A DNA stretch of 64,000 nt from contig NZ_JAIGNI010000013.1 in assembly GCF_026130175.1 (NCBI RefSeq), positions 9,327 to 73,326 on the forward strand, written 5' to 3'. The DNA is from Lyngbya sp. CCAP 1446/10. GTDB lineage: Bacteria > Cyanobacteriota > Cyanobacteriia > Cyanobacteriales > Microcoleaceae. The notes under the pieces were generated by a model. The model was not told where the DNA came from. It saw only the letters and a program-made list of their open reading frames with translations, and ran no database searches. Positions 26,086-34,473 of the stretch are shown here, piece by piece. The position numbers and the translations under genes were made by a program. Position 1 is the first letter of the stretch. Every line of letters starts with the position of its first letter.

Positions 26086-27165
26086 ATGAACAAAAAAGTT
26101 AGCGACAAAAGCACCAAGGCTCAAATCTTAGAAGCGTACAAGGAAGCCGCAGAAGAAAAAGCTGCATTAGAATTGCAAGTCAAACAGCTAAATGCTTCCC
26201 CAAAGCAACCAGCAGTTCCTGAAAAACTTATTGTGGAGGCAAAGAAACCAATGGCTTTAACTGAAAATCAACAAAAAATGCAGTCCACAATCGACAATCT
26301 AATTTTGCTGCAATTTGGCTTTGGTGGCGCTGTCAGCGAGTTGTCTGAGAAGTTAACTTCCGAAGCTACTAAATTGGAAGAATTGCGGCGCGTTGTGGGC
26401 GAAGAAGTTCAACAACTGCAAGAGTTGCACAGTTTAGAAGATGTTGCGGAAGATACGCTGGATAATTTAATTCAGCAGTACGAAGAAAGTGCGAAAACTT
26501 TTACTGACGAACTCAGTGAAGGGCGCGAAACTGTTGAACAGGAGTTGTTGGAACTGCGGCTGGCTTGGGAAAAAGAGCAGGAATTGCAAAAGTTGGCAGT
26601 TAAAGAACGTAATGAGAATGAGCAAAAAAATCGCGATCGCGATGAGGAGTTGTATGATTACGATCTGAATCTTCAGCGAAATCTTGATATCGAAGAATAC
26701 GAACAGCGCCAGCAAAGGCTTTATCAAGAAATTGAAGAGTTTCGCCAGGAACAGGAGAAACAGTGGGCGGAACGCGAAAAAGCTATTTCGGAACGGGAAA
26801 AACTGTCTGCGGATGTTAAGGCTAAGGTGGAGGCTTTCCCGAAGGAACTGGAAGCTAATATCAAGAATGGGAAAGATACTGGTCGCAATATTGGCAATTA
26901 TCAAGCTAAGGTTAAGGCGGATTTGTTGGCTAAAGATATTGAAGGACAAAAGCAAAATTATGAACTGCAAATTCAAGGGATGTTGCAGACTATTCAAAAT
27001 CAAGATGGGCGGCTTGCTAGTTTGTCACAGCAACTTGATTCTGCTTTGAAACAGGTTCAAGATTTGGCGGTGAAGGCGATTGAGGGTTCGTCGAATTTGA
27101 GTTCTTTCCAAGCTGTGAGGGAAATTGCGATCGAACAAGCTAAGACTCAGCAGAAAAATAAGTAG
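26086..27165 (+). CDS. Long coiled-coil protein, copy 2
   Basis: 359 residues, paralogous to the preceding gene but diverged. Shared blocks are SELSEKLTSEATKLEEL, VQQLQEL, QWAEREKAIS, VKADL and KQVQDLAVKAI. The N-terminal 60 residues and a short Gly/Asn-rich region (KNGKDTGRNIGN) differ. Both copies have a hydrophobic stretch after the first 60 residues (LILLQFGFGG here, LADLQLDFGS in copy 1), possibly an assembly patch. It closes the island. A 98-bp tandem repeat follows. Confidence 0.8.
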   Translation: MNKKVSDKSTKAQILEAYKEAAEEKAALELQVKQLNASPKQPAVPEKLIVEAKKPMALTENQQKMQSTIDNLILLQFGFGGAVSELSEKLTSEATKLEELRRVVGEEVQQLQELHSLEDVAEDTLDNLIQQYEESAKTFTDELSEGRETVEQELLELRLAWEKEQELQKLAVKERNENEQKNRDRDEELYDYDLNLQRNLDIEEYEQRQQRLYQEIEEFRQEQEKQWAEREKAISEREKLSADVKAKVEAFPKELEANIKNGKDTGRNIGNYQAKVKADLLAKDIEGQKQNYELQIQGMLQTIQNQDGRLASLSQQLDSALKQVQDLAVKAIEGSSNLSSFQAVREIAIEQAKTQQKNK

Positions 27166-27195
27166 CAGTTAACCTACCCGATTGATTAACCCAGT

Positions 27196-27370
27196 GAATG
27201 GAATTCGGGGAGTTTACGGGCACACAAATAAAGAAGCCCGCCGAATGGAATTCGGGGCTACAAAAACGAAGCACACAAATAAAGAAGCCCGTCGAATGGA
27301 ATTCGGGGAGTTTACGGGCACACAAATAAAGAAGCCCGCCGAATGGAATTCGGGGCTACAAAAACGAAGT
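27196..27370. repeat. 98-bp tandem repeat with internal half-repeats
   Basis: GAATGGAATTCGGGG recurs at 27196, 27243, 27294 and 27341, which is a 98-bp period split 47+51. CACACAAATAAAGAAGCCCG occurs three times. It sits just downstream of the coiled-coil gene and ends in a GTCCGCCTCCGCGGAC palindrome. There is no ORF. Confidence 0.85.
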
Positions 27371-27392
27371 CCGCCTCCGCGGACTGGGAGAA

Positions 27393-27433
27393 GTAGGGTG
27401 CGCGTTGCATTTCATGTAACGCGCACTTTACGC
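27393..27433. repeat. Short GTAGGGTGCGCGTT palindrome
   Basis: GTAGGGTGCGCGTT and AACGCGCACTTTAC surround a short loop. It is a compact member of the GTAGGGTGCGT family. The stretch from here to 27658 shows no gene. Confidence 0.6.
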
Positions 27434-27658
27434 TATTTTGAGCAAAAAGTCGCTTTCTTTAGTGAAGTTTCTAAATTGTCCACTCGCTGCGTGTCTTCTT
27501 TGACGGTCAAACCCTATTTACAGCGTTGTAGTTTGTAGTCAAAAGCCCGATCGCCCTGTGCACTTCTATAAACTGTCATTTGTTCTCCTGACCGCTTCAG
27601 TCACGCTCATTATTGTATAAGTTAATCAACCAAAAGATATATTTGGGGCTTAAAGATT

Positions 27659-27940
27659 ATGTCACAACAAATTATACGTCAAAAAGATACTAATGCTTGG
27701 ATTCTTCAGTGCTGGGTTTCTTTTATTGTTGCCATTTCTGCAACTACTATTGGTGTGATTTATTTACAGGTAGATCCTTGGCAAAAGGCTTTTATGGGTA
27801 TGGGTTTAACTTTTTCGGTTGGCTCGTCTTTTACTTTAGCAAAAACCATTCGCGATAACAATGAGTCAACAAGATTGACTGCGAGAATCGACGAAGCGAG
27901 AGTTGAGAAAATTCTCGCGGAACATCATCCTCTCAAATAA
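27659..27940 (+). CDS. YiaA/YiaB-type two-helix membrane protein
   Basis: 93 residues with two transmembrane helices (about 14-36 and 44-64) separated by a short loop QVDPWQKAFMGMG. The pattern W.LQCWVSF...IG..YL.VD.W.KA..GMG..F.VGS.FTLAKT.RD matches the YiaA/YiaB helix-pair domain. The C-terminal 30 residues are charged and cytoplasmic. The function of the family is not established. It has its own terminator at 27964-27989. Confidence 0.82.
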   Translation: MSQQIIRQKDTNAWILQCWVSFIVAISATTIGVIYLQVDPWQKAFMGMGLTFSVGSSFTLAKTIRDNNESTRLTARIDEARVEKILAEHHPLK

Positions 27941-27963
27941 ACTTGAATTATACAATGTATATA

Positions 27964-27989
27964 AAAAACAGCCCGCGCGGGCTGTTTTT
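27964..27989. terminator. Bidirectional intrinsic terminator
   Basis: A perfect palindrome: AAAAACAGCCCGC joined to GCGGGCTGTTTTT. GC-rich stem plus T-runs on both strands. It lies between the convergent YiaA-like and ferredoxin genes and fits a shared Rho-independent terminator. Confidence 0.9.
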
Positions 27990-28018
27990 GTTGAGCTTGA
28001 GGTGAAAACCTGCGGATT

Positions 28019-28486
28019 TCAATGGCTACCTTTGAACTTACGATCGCCCTTAGCCTTCTGACGCTGGCGAATGCCGGCCTGAACGGTAGCCATATCTACG
28101 GGAAAACCAACGACAGGAATCACCTGATCCTTGCGTTCTTCTTCCAGATTCTTGAGTTCGGTGTAGTCAACCCAGTGAATGCAATTTACCGGACAAGTGT
28201 CGATCGCCTCAGCAATCAACTCCTCAGAATCACCGTCTTGTCGGACTACGCGCGATCGCCCATAATCCGGCTCAATGTAGAAAGTATTGCGAGCAACATG
28301 AGCGCAATGCTTGCAGCCAATGCAGGTAATCTCATCAACATAGACACCTTTTTGGCGAAACGCACCGCCTAATTCCGGTTCCAAACCAGAGCGATCGGGC
28401 GCATCCCGCAAAAATCCGCCCAACTCCGGTTCCAAACCAGTGCGATCGCCTGCTGTATCTATTCCGAGTCCAGAAAGCTCAGACAT
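28019..28486 (-). CDS. 4Fe-4S ferredoxin with N-terminal repeat
   Basis: 155 residues. The iron-sulphur ligands are in DEITCIGCKHCAHVA and DTCPVNCIHWV (single 4Fe-4S type, Cys-x2-Cys-x2-Cys and a distant Cys-Pro). The N-terminal 45 residues contain a tandem motif, TGLEPELGGFLRDAPDR then SGLEPELGGAF, that looks disordered. It is the last gene of the run DUF2997 - Ycf35 - ferredoxin. The same pairing is known in cyanobacteria (Synechocystis sll0661/sll0662, the latter called Fed7, linked to photooxidative and low-carbon acclimation). A redox role next to Ycf35 is inferred. Confidence 0.88.
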   Translation of the reverse strand: MSELSGLGIDTAGDRTGLEPELGGFLRDAPDRSGLEPELGGAFRQKGVYVDEITCIGCKHCAHVARNTFYIEPDYGRSRVVRQDGDSEELIAEAIDTCPVNCIHWVDYTELKNLEEERKDQVIPVVGFPVDMATVQAGIRQRQKAKGDRKFKGSH

Positions 28487-28509
28487 TTAGATCCCTCACA
28501 ATAATAAAT

Positions 28510-28529
28510 AAGTCCGCTTGGGCGGACTT
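28510..28529 (-). promoter_or_regulatory. Intercistronic hairpin
   Basis: AAGTCCGC-TTGG-GCGGACTT lies between the ycf35 stop and the ferredoxin start. It may set differential expression of the two genes by mRNA stability, or be a small dispersed palindrome. Confidence 0.5.
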
Positions 28530-28564
28530 GAAAGAGACAAGATTGCAAAAATCTCGAAAAACTC

Positions 28565-28951
28565 TTAAGCACACCAGCGCTGAACCACCAAGCGGATCGA
28601 ACCGTCTTGATTTTGTTTTTGCTCAGAAACTTGGAAACCCTGCTTAGCGCTTTCATTTACCACAGTATGGTAAGCATAGCGCTGAGTCACCTTATTCAGA
28701 AAGCGATCGACAGACCAAGCTTGCTGCCAAAATTGCAAATCAGCCACCAATTCATACTCAGTCCCGTTCCAGCTAAAACCTAAGTCATAGCCATTTTCTT
28801 GCTCAATTACAACCTCAGCAGTGCTGGTGAGGCCGCGATAGCCGCGCACCTCAGTCGGGCCCGACTTCCAGTCGATACCCAAATCAGTTAAAGCAGCTTC
28901 CAAAGAATTCAAATTGCGGATCTGGGTCTTAATTTGGCTAAAGTGTGACAT
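28565..28951 (-). CDS. ycf35: Ycf35 / DUF1257 protein
   Basis: 128 residues starting MSHFSQIKTQIR, the typical start of Ycf35, with a WSVDRFLNKVTQRYAYH segment and an R.VVQRW C-terminal end. It is conserved in cyanobacteria and red-algal plastids. The function is unknown. It lies between DUF2997 (40 bases upstream) and the ferredoxin gene (78 bases downstream), all on the minus strand, so it is a probable operon. Confidence 0.93.
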   Translation of the reverse strand: MSHFSQIKTQIRNLNSLEAALTDLGIDWKSGPTEVRGYRGLTSTAEVVIEQENGYDLGFSWNGTEYELVADLQFWQQAWSVDRFLNKVTQRYAYHTVVNESAKQGFQVSEQKQNQDGSIRLVVQRWCA

Positions 28952-28991
28952 GGTGATTCCAAAAAAATTTAAGTGAACTGAACAAAAAAGA

Positions 28992-29201
28992 TTACCAATC
29001 GCTAAAAGCCACTTGGGCCGTCGCTTCGGCTGACTGATTCAGCGCTTGCGCGAAATATTCAGATGTTGACTCTTGATGAAGCACCACGCCAAGCTGGGCT
29101 TCAATAGCAGCAGTTACCTCAGCGCAGGAAGCACCGACAATGCCGGTGACTGTTTCCTGTACGCGGCCATCTGGATAAATCACAAATTCTAGTGTTTCCA
29201 T
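28992..29201 (-). CDS. DUF2997 small protein
   Basis: 69 residues from the ATG at 29201. The frame continues upstream for 17 codons without similarity. METLEFVIYPDGRVQE is the usual start of this family, with a conserved SC residue pair (ASCAEVTAAIE). It is the first gene of the Ycf35/ferredoxin operon. Its function is unknown. Confidence 0.83.
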   Translation of the reverse strand: METLEFVIYPDGRVQETVTGIVGASCAEVTAAIEAQLGVVLHQESTSEYFAQALNQSAEATAQVAFSDW

Positions 29202-29430
29202 AATCCGGGCTGACTGAATAGGAACGATGAAATCAGACACCGACGCCAGCAAGCTTGGTACGATGCCTCCTGAAGTCGCTTATTGAGAGTTGGCTGACTC
29301 GCCACTATATCAATTTTGACTAATTGATAGGTTTTGAGTCACAACTTAACAGAACTTATTAATAGGTGGTATCAATACGTCAGTGTTATGTAAAGTTTCG
29401 CGTACATTGTGACATCAGTCAAGTCATCTG

Positions 29431-29583
29431 AAGGAAGAAAGAAGGAAGAAGGAAGAAGGAAGAAGGAAGAAGGAAGAAGGAAGAGGGAAGAAGGAAGAAG
29501 GAAGAGGGAAGAAGGAAGAAGGAAGAAGGAAGAGGGAAGAGGGGATGAACCGCAGAGGGCGCAGAGGGCGCAGAGGGAAGAAG
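29431..29583. repeat. GGAAGAA purine tract
   Basis: A long simple tract of GGAAGAA and GGAAGAG units followed by three GCAGAGG units (GCAGAGGGC). The open frames across it encode only Gly/Glu/Arg/Lys runs and are not believed. The rest of the 29202-29619 gap, including the upstream region of DUF2997, shows nothing else. Confidence 0.9.
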
Positions 29584-29619
29584 GTAAAACGAAAAAGTAT
29601 AAATTCCCCCATCTCCCCT

Positions 29620-30492
29620 CTAATTTCCTCTGGGGTCTAGAACGTCTCGCAGGCCGTCGCCCAAAAGGTTAAAACCCAGAACAGTCAAGGTAATTAGCAA
29701 ACCGGGAAATAAAATAGTCCAAGGAGACGAAAGAGCGTATCCGCCTTTGAAAGCGTCCGAAAGCATTGTCCCTAACTCCGGGGCTGGTGGCTGCGCGCCC
29801 AAACCGAGAAAACCTAAACCCGCGGCTTCTAGTGTGGCTGTACCAGTGGAAAGAGTTGCTTGTACTACTAGCGGTGGGAGACTTCCCGGCAAAATGTGGC
29901 GAAAAATAATCCGTAAATCGCCAGCGCCCAAGGCTTTGACTGCTAAGACAAATTCTTGTTCTCGCAGCGATAACACCATGCTGCGTGTGAGGCGGATGTA
30001 AATGGGAATTTGCACGGCGCTGACGGCGATAATTACGCTTTGCAGGCTGGGGCCGGTGACGGTGACAATGGCGATCGCCAGTAAGATTGAAGGGAAAGCT
30101 AGCAAAATATCCGCCAAAATCCCGATCGCCACTTCAGCCCATCCGCGAAAATATCCGGCGAAGAGTCCCAACAGCCCTCCCACAAACAATCCCGCAGCCA
30201 CAGAAACCAAGCTGACGAGCAAAGATATCCCCAATCCGTGCCACACTCGCACCAACAAATCTCGCCCCAAACTGTCGGTGCCGAACCAATGTTTGACACT
30301 AGGAGCCACTAATCGGGATAAATAATCGCGATCGACCGCCGGATTGTAGGGGGAAATTAGGGGAGCTAACACAGCCGACAAAATCAGCGCTAAAGTCAAA
30401 AATAAGCCGATTTTCCCGGAGGTCGATCGCCCAAATCGTTGCCAAGCTGGCTGTAAAAATATTAATTTTTTATGCAATTTGGGATTTTCCAT
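29620..30492 (-). CDS. ABC transporter permease, DppC/OppC type
   Basis: 290 residues with about six membrane helices. The N-terminal OppC motif is followed by HWFGTDSLGRDLLVR, the mark of the dipeptide/oligopeptide/nickel permease family. The EAA loop is in REQEFVLAVKALGAGDLRIIF (residues ~190-210). It would pair with a DppB-like permease, two ATPases and a binding protein. None of these lies nearby, so the complex must be completed elsewhere. Its 5' end is close to the M16 peptidase gene, in divergent orientation. Confidence 0.88.
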   Translation of the reverse strand: MENPKLHKKLIFLQPAWQRFGRSTSGKIGLFLTLALILSAVLAPLISPYNPAVDRDYLSRLVAPSVKHWFGTDSLGRDLLVRVWHGLGISLLVSLVSVAAGLFVGGLLGLFAGYFRGWAEVAIGILADILLAFPSILLAIAIVTVTGPSLQSVIIAVSAVQIPIYIRLTRSMVLSLREQEFVLAVKALGAGDLRIIFRHILPGSLPPLVVQATLSTGTATLEAAGLGFLGLGAQPPAPELGTMLSDAFKGGYALSSPWTILFPGLLITLTVLGFNLLGDGLRDVLDPRGN

Positions 30493-30639
30493 CGAGTGCC
30501 TTTACAAAAAAAACTCAACTATACGGTGCGGGAGTTTTGCCCGATCGCAGTTTTTATAGCGAATGGTAGATGCCAAATGCCCGATCCCTTCCTAAAAGAC
30601 CCTTTAAGATATAAAGAACAAGATAAATTTAAAAGCCAA

Positions 30640-31968
30640 ATGACATCAACCCTACTCAAATCCTCCTCCAGACCGCCCCTGAACGCTCCAACAGTGCGCC
30701 ATTTCCCCAACGGCCTCACAGTTATAGCCGAACACTTACCAGTCGATGCTGTTAACCTCAGCGTGTGGATGAATTTAGGCTCAGCCGTCGAATCAGACGA
30801 AATCAACGGTATGGCGCACTTTTTAGAACACATGATTTTTAAGGGAACTCCCAGTATTCCCAGTGGAGAATTTGAGCGGGCGATCGAGCAACGTGGCGCT
30901 GTCACCAATGCAGCCACCAGCCAAGATTACACTAACTATTACATCACCACAGCCCCTAAAGATTTTGCTGAACTAGCCCCGCTGCAAGTCGATGTCTTGC
31001 TCAACGCCAGCATTCCTGACGATGCTTTCGATCGCGAACGGCTGGTAGTATTGGAAGAAATTAGACGATCGGAAGACAATCCGCGCCGGCGCACCTATCA
31101 GCGATCGGTGGAATTAGCCTTTGAAGTCCTGCCCTACAAGCGACCGGTACTAGGCCCGACTTCCGTGATCGAAAATCTGAGAGCCCAACAAATGCGGGAT
31201 TTCCACAGCAGCCGATATCAGCCAGGGGCGATGACAGCAGTCGCTGTAGGTAACTTGCCGGTCGATCGACTAATTGAAATTGTCGCCGAAAGTTTTGCCA
31301 GCAAAAGCACAGCACAAAACAGCAGCATAAATCTGCCCGCCCTCAGCAGCTTTCACCCAGAATCCGAAATTCTCAACTACGGCCAAGAATCGCCCTTTAC
31401 CGAAACAGTCCGCCGCGAATTTGTAGACTCTGCCCTCCAGCAAGCTCGACTGATCGTGATGTGGCGAGTCCCCGGTTTTGTGGAAATGTCCGAAACCTAT
31501 GCCCTCGATGTGTTAGCGACAGTATTGGGCCACGGGCGCACAACTCGTCTGGTTAAGGATTTGCGCGAAGATCAAGGGCTAGTCTCGTCAATTTCCGTCA
31601 GCAACATGACTCAGCGACTCGGCGGTGTATTTTCGATTTCTGCTCAACTAGCGACAGAAAACTTAGCAGCAGTCGAAGCAGCCATCGTCGGACATATTCG
31701 TACTCTCCAAACCGAACTGGTTACAGATGCCGAAATTTCGCGCATCCGCACCCAAGTAGCAAATCGGTTTATCTTCGGTAACGAAACTCCCAGCGATCGA
31801 GCAAGTTTGTACGGTTACTATCAGTCGATGGTAGGAGATATCGCTCCCGCCCTCAACTACGCAGCCTGCATTCAAGCGCTGACTGCGGAGGATCTCCGGG
31901 AAGCCGCTGTCAAATACCTATCTCCCGATGCGATGGGTGTTGTGATAATTCGCCCCGAAGCAGCATAA
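30640..31968 (+). CDS. M16-family zinc peptidase
   Basis: 442 residues from the ATG at 30640, chosen because similarity starts at VRHFPNGLTVIAEHLP. Upstream in-frame starts exist at 30472 and 30577. The inverted zinc motif HFLEH is near residue 65, with the downstream Glu in VVLEEIRRSEDN. The C-terminal inactive-like domain follows, with VLGHGRTTRLVKDLRED. Homologues are the mitochondrial processing peptidase and PqqL-like enzymes. It is probably a processing or degradative peptidase. No second M16 subunit is adjacent. A terminator hairpin follows at 32034-32059. Confidence 0.9.
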   Translation: MTSTLLKSSSRPPLNAPTVRHFPNGLTVIAEHLPVDAVNLSVWMNLGSAVESDEINGMAHFLEHMIFKGTPSIPSGEFERAIEQRGAVTNAATSQDYTNYYITTAPKDFAELAPLQVDVLLNASIPDDAFDRERLVVLEEIRRSEDNPRRRTYQRSVELAFEVLPYKRPVLGPTSVIENLRAQQMRDFHSSRYQPGAMTAVAVGNLPVDRLIEIVAESFASKSTAQNSSINLPALSSFHPESEILNYGQESPFTETVRREFVDSALQQARLIVMWRVPGFVEMSETYALDVLATVLGHGRTTRLVKDLREDQGLVSSISVSNMTQRLGGVFSISAQLATENLAAVEAAIVGHIRTLQTELVTDAEISRIRTQVANRFIFGNETPSDRASLYGYYQSMVGDIAPALNYAACIQALTAEDLREAAVKYLSPDAMGVVIIRPEAA

Positions 31969-32033
31969 ACCCGACTGCTTCCTTTCCAGGCGCAATCCTT
32001 TGCTTGTCAAGCTAGGGAGACTTCCCACAGCAC

Positions 32034-32059
32034 AAAGAAGGTAAATCATCACCTTCTTT
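32034..32059 (+). terminator. Terminator-like hairpin after M16 peptidase
   Basis: AAAGAAGGT and ACCTTCTTT with an 8-base loop, followed by GATTTG. It is 65 bases behind the stop codon. Confidence 0.6.
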
Positions 32060-32214
32060 GATTTGAGAATACTGTGTCAAAGTTTGATCGCTCGCAGCCT
32101 TAAAGGTTTTGTATCGAATCATGAATTTAAAGCTTTTAAGGTACGGGCGATCGGTAGAATTGCCATAAATTTCTCATAGTATAAACTTGGAATCGTTGAA
32201 GTGTGCAGGGAAGC

Positions 32215-33243
32215 ATGAAATTACAAAACTTTCTCAACTCAAAAATTAGGTACGATGTCAAAGCAATCGCTGCCGACAACGAACTCAGCCGCCAAGTTCA
32301 AAGCCGCCTCATTGACCTGGGTTTACTGAAACCTCCAGTAGACGGCGCTTTTGGCCCACTTTCTACCGCCGCCCTCCACCGATTTCAAACCTTGATGAAG
32401 TGTGGCGAACCGGGTTTTTTGGGAGCAATTACAGCCAAAAAGCTGATCGAAGCCAAACCGGCGGACATTCCCACACCTCGCCCGATCCTGAAAATCCTCA
32501 AAGACACCATTTTTAAATCAAAACCGCTGGCGTCTTCTCAACTTCAGGAATCAGAAAAACAAGTAATCCCAGCGGGAAAAGAGTTTGAACTCCTGGCTTT
32601 TGTTCCAATTCGCGGTCACATTAGGGTTGCTCTCCGCAACGAATCTTTCAAAGGTTCAGGGATTTGGTATGTTTACGGAGGACACGCTCAAGTTACTCTA
32701 GATGGCGTTTTGCTGTATCCCAAACCGAATCCGCCCACTGTCAGACTTGGCATTCCTTATCGATCGCAATTAGATAATTTTTACAATCCTACAGGTGCTT
32801 GTAATGTAACTTCCATAGCGATGTGTCTGGACTTTTTGAGAGTGCCGCGGCGCAATAGAAGCGGACAATATGAAGATGAACTCTACGAATATGCGATCGC
32901 CAAAGGTTATAGTCGCTGGGATCCCTATGATTTAGCAAAGATTGTTAAAGATTACGGCGCTCAAGATTACTATACTGAGAATGCAACGATTGATGATGTT
33001 CAAGATTGGCTAGCTAGCGGAAATCCGGCTGTGATCCACGGATACTTCACGTCTTTCGGTCACATTATAGTTGCGGCAGGTTACGACAGCGAAGGATTCT
33101 TTGTTCACGATCCCTATGGCGAGTGGTTCCCAAGTGGTTATGACACAAGTGTCAGCGGTTCTTATTTGCACTATTCCTATCGTTTAATCCGCAGCGTTTG
33201 TATGGCTGACGGAAATTTTTGGGTGCATTTTATCTCCAAGTAA
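32215..33243 (+). CDS. Peptidoglycan-binding, C39-like cysteine peptidase
   Basis: 342 residues from the ATG at 32215, with GGGA upstream. The N-terminal part is a PG_binding_1 domain (DLGLLKPPVDGAFGPLSTAA). The middle is a basic linker and an SH3-like strand region. The C-terminal Peptidase_C39_2 domain has IPYRSQLDN, catalytic Cys in TGACNVTSIAM, His in FGHIIVAAGYD and Asp in HDPYGEW. It may cleave wall peptides. No signal peptide is evident, so its route to the wall is unclear. It is monocistronic. Confidence 0.82.
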   Translation: MKLQNFLNSKIRYDVKAIAADNELSRQVQSRLIDLGLLKPPVDGAFGPLSTAALHRFQTLMKCGEPGFLGAITAKKLIEAKPADIPTPRPILKILKDTIFKSKPLASSQLQESEKQVIPAGKEFELLAFVPIRGHIRVALRNESFKGSGIWYVYGGHAQVTLDGVLLYPKPNPPTVRLGIPYRSQLDNFYNPTGACNVTSIAMCLDFLRVPRRNRSGQYEDELYEYAIAKGYSRWDPYDLAKIVKDYGAQDYYTENATIDDVQDWLASGNPAVIHGYFTSFGHIIVAAGYDSEGFFVHDPYGEWFPSGYDTSVSGSYLHYSYRLIRSVCMADGNFWVHFISK

Positions 33244-33253
33244 TAATTGGGAA

Positions 33254-33484
33254 TTAGGAACTGGGAATTGATAATCGGTAATCGATAATATCGTTTCCGT
33301 AGGTTACTTTTTCTCTATTTGGATTGACTTTTTCTACTCGGTAAAAATCCTCTAGGTAGTACACTCGGCGACTGTTACGCAGTTCGACTTCTCCAATAAA
33401 CTTAATCAATGGTTCCTCCTGATTTAGTTGAGCGATCGCACTTTTGTAACTTCTCCCTGTAGCGTTAAGGTGGGCAATGCCCAC
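33254..33484 (-). CDS. Doubtful small hypothetical protein
   Basis: 76 codons with a GTG start inside a palindrome, GGTGGGCAATGCCCACC at 33469-33485, so the upstream part is doubtful. The C-terminal 45 residues (IKFIGEVELRNSRRVYYLED) look more protein-like than random. It may be the tail of a decayed gene. I do not recognise it. Confidence 0.3.
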   Translation of the reverse strand: MGIAHLNATGRSYKSAIAQLNQEEPLIKFIGEVELRNSRRVYYLEDFYRVEKVNPNREKVTYGNDIIDYRLSIPSS

Positions 33485-33610
33485 CTACCTACAGATAGAG
33501 TTTGCGCGTAAGTTCTGTTCGTGTTTAGTAGAAAGAGAAGGGTTACGAAGCCTCCATAGTTTATAGATTGAGAAATTGAAAATCTGATCCTGAAATTTGC
33601 CGATTCAACT

Positions 33611-34369
33611 TCAGGCGTTAACTAATTCTGATTCTTCCGATTCTTCCGATTTATCCCGGACTCGGAAGTAGTAAAAGAGATTAGCAACAGCCAAATCAGA
33701 CGCTTTTTCCAAATTCGACGCTACTAAACTTTTATGACCAGCTATTTCCCCTTGCTCAATAATATAATTTTCATGATCTTTTCGTTGCTGCGGATCGAGC
33801 ATAAATTCCAGTTGAGTGTAAAGCGCATAAAAATGAGACTTCGGCCTCAAATTTTCATAAAATAACTGTTCATCTGGTATTGCTAAAGCTGTTGTTGCTG
33901 ATTTTTTATCTTCAATAACCGCCAAGTTTGATTTGCTGAAATCAGCACTCTGCAACTGCTTTAACTCACTTGGAGGCAAAGCTTTAGTCCATTCAATCTG
34001 ATTAAGCCAAATGTCTAAGGCGGCTAAATCGTGATTGTGAATTCGCGTGATTTCAGGAAAGAGAAAATCAAGCTCTTCATCGGAGTCACAGCATTGTATA
34101 ATACCGAGGCCATCTTGACGGATTTGTTGTTGAAGTTGAGAAATGCGATCGCCCGCAGCACCAAATTCATTCTGCACCTGATACGTGCCAATGATACTTT
34201 GCTCGATCGCCCAACTGCACTCTAACCGGCGCAACTGTCCCGCCGCACAAGTTTCTGACAACAACTGCGGATTTTTGTAATCTGCTAAAGCCTCAAACAA
34301 CATCCCCCGCGCCGCATCAATTTCAGCATTGCGGCGGTTGATATCTTGAAGTTGCAAAGCCGATCGCAT
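33611..34369 (-). CDS. Hypothetical protein near the ATPase cassette
   Basis: 252 residues, not recognised. Mostly helical, acidic C-terminus (KSEESEESE). No signal peptide or membrane helix. Cysteines are scattered (ETCAAGQ, IIQCCDSDEELDF). It lies 104 bases behind the ATPase gene on the same strand, so it may belong to that unit as a third gene. It could also be independent. I do not propose a function. Confidence 0.65.
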   Translation of the reverse strand: MRSALQLQDINRRNAEIDAARGMLFEALADYKNPQLLSETCAAGQLRRLECSWAIEQSIIGTYQVQNEFGAAGDRISQLQQQIRQDGLGIIQCCDSDEELDFLFPEITRIHNHDLAALDIWLNQIEWTKALPPSELKQLQSADFSKSNLAVIEDKKSATTALAIPDEQLFYENLRPKSHFYALYTQLEFMLDPQQRKDHENYIIEQGEIAGHKSLVASNLEKASDLAVANLFYYFRVRDKSEESEESELVNA

Positions 34370-34473
34370 TCGTTGAATTGCTTGCTATTTGCATAACATA
34401 AGAGCGATTGGAGGGGATTAAGGATGTGCGATCGCCTACCAACTATCACATGATCTAATCATTGCATCTTCTG

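Noticed and set aside
26467-27003. Minus-strand frame of 178 codons rich in Leu, Ile and Phe.
   Set aside because: It is the antisense of the Glu/Lys-rich coiled-coil gene, which always gives hydrophobic shadow frames.
29409-29672. Open frames across the GGAAGAA tract.
   Set aside because: They only translate purine simple repeats (Gly/Glu/Arg/Lys runs on plus, Ser/Phe/Pro/Leu runs on minus).
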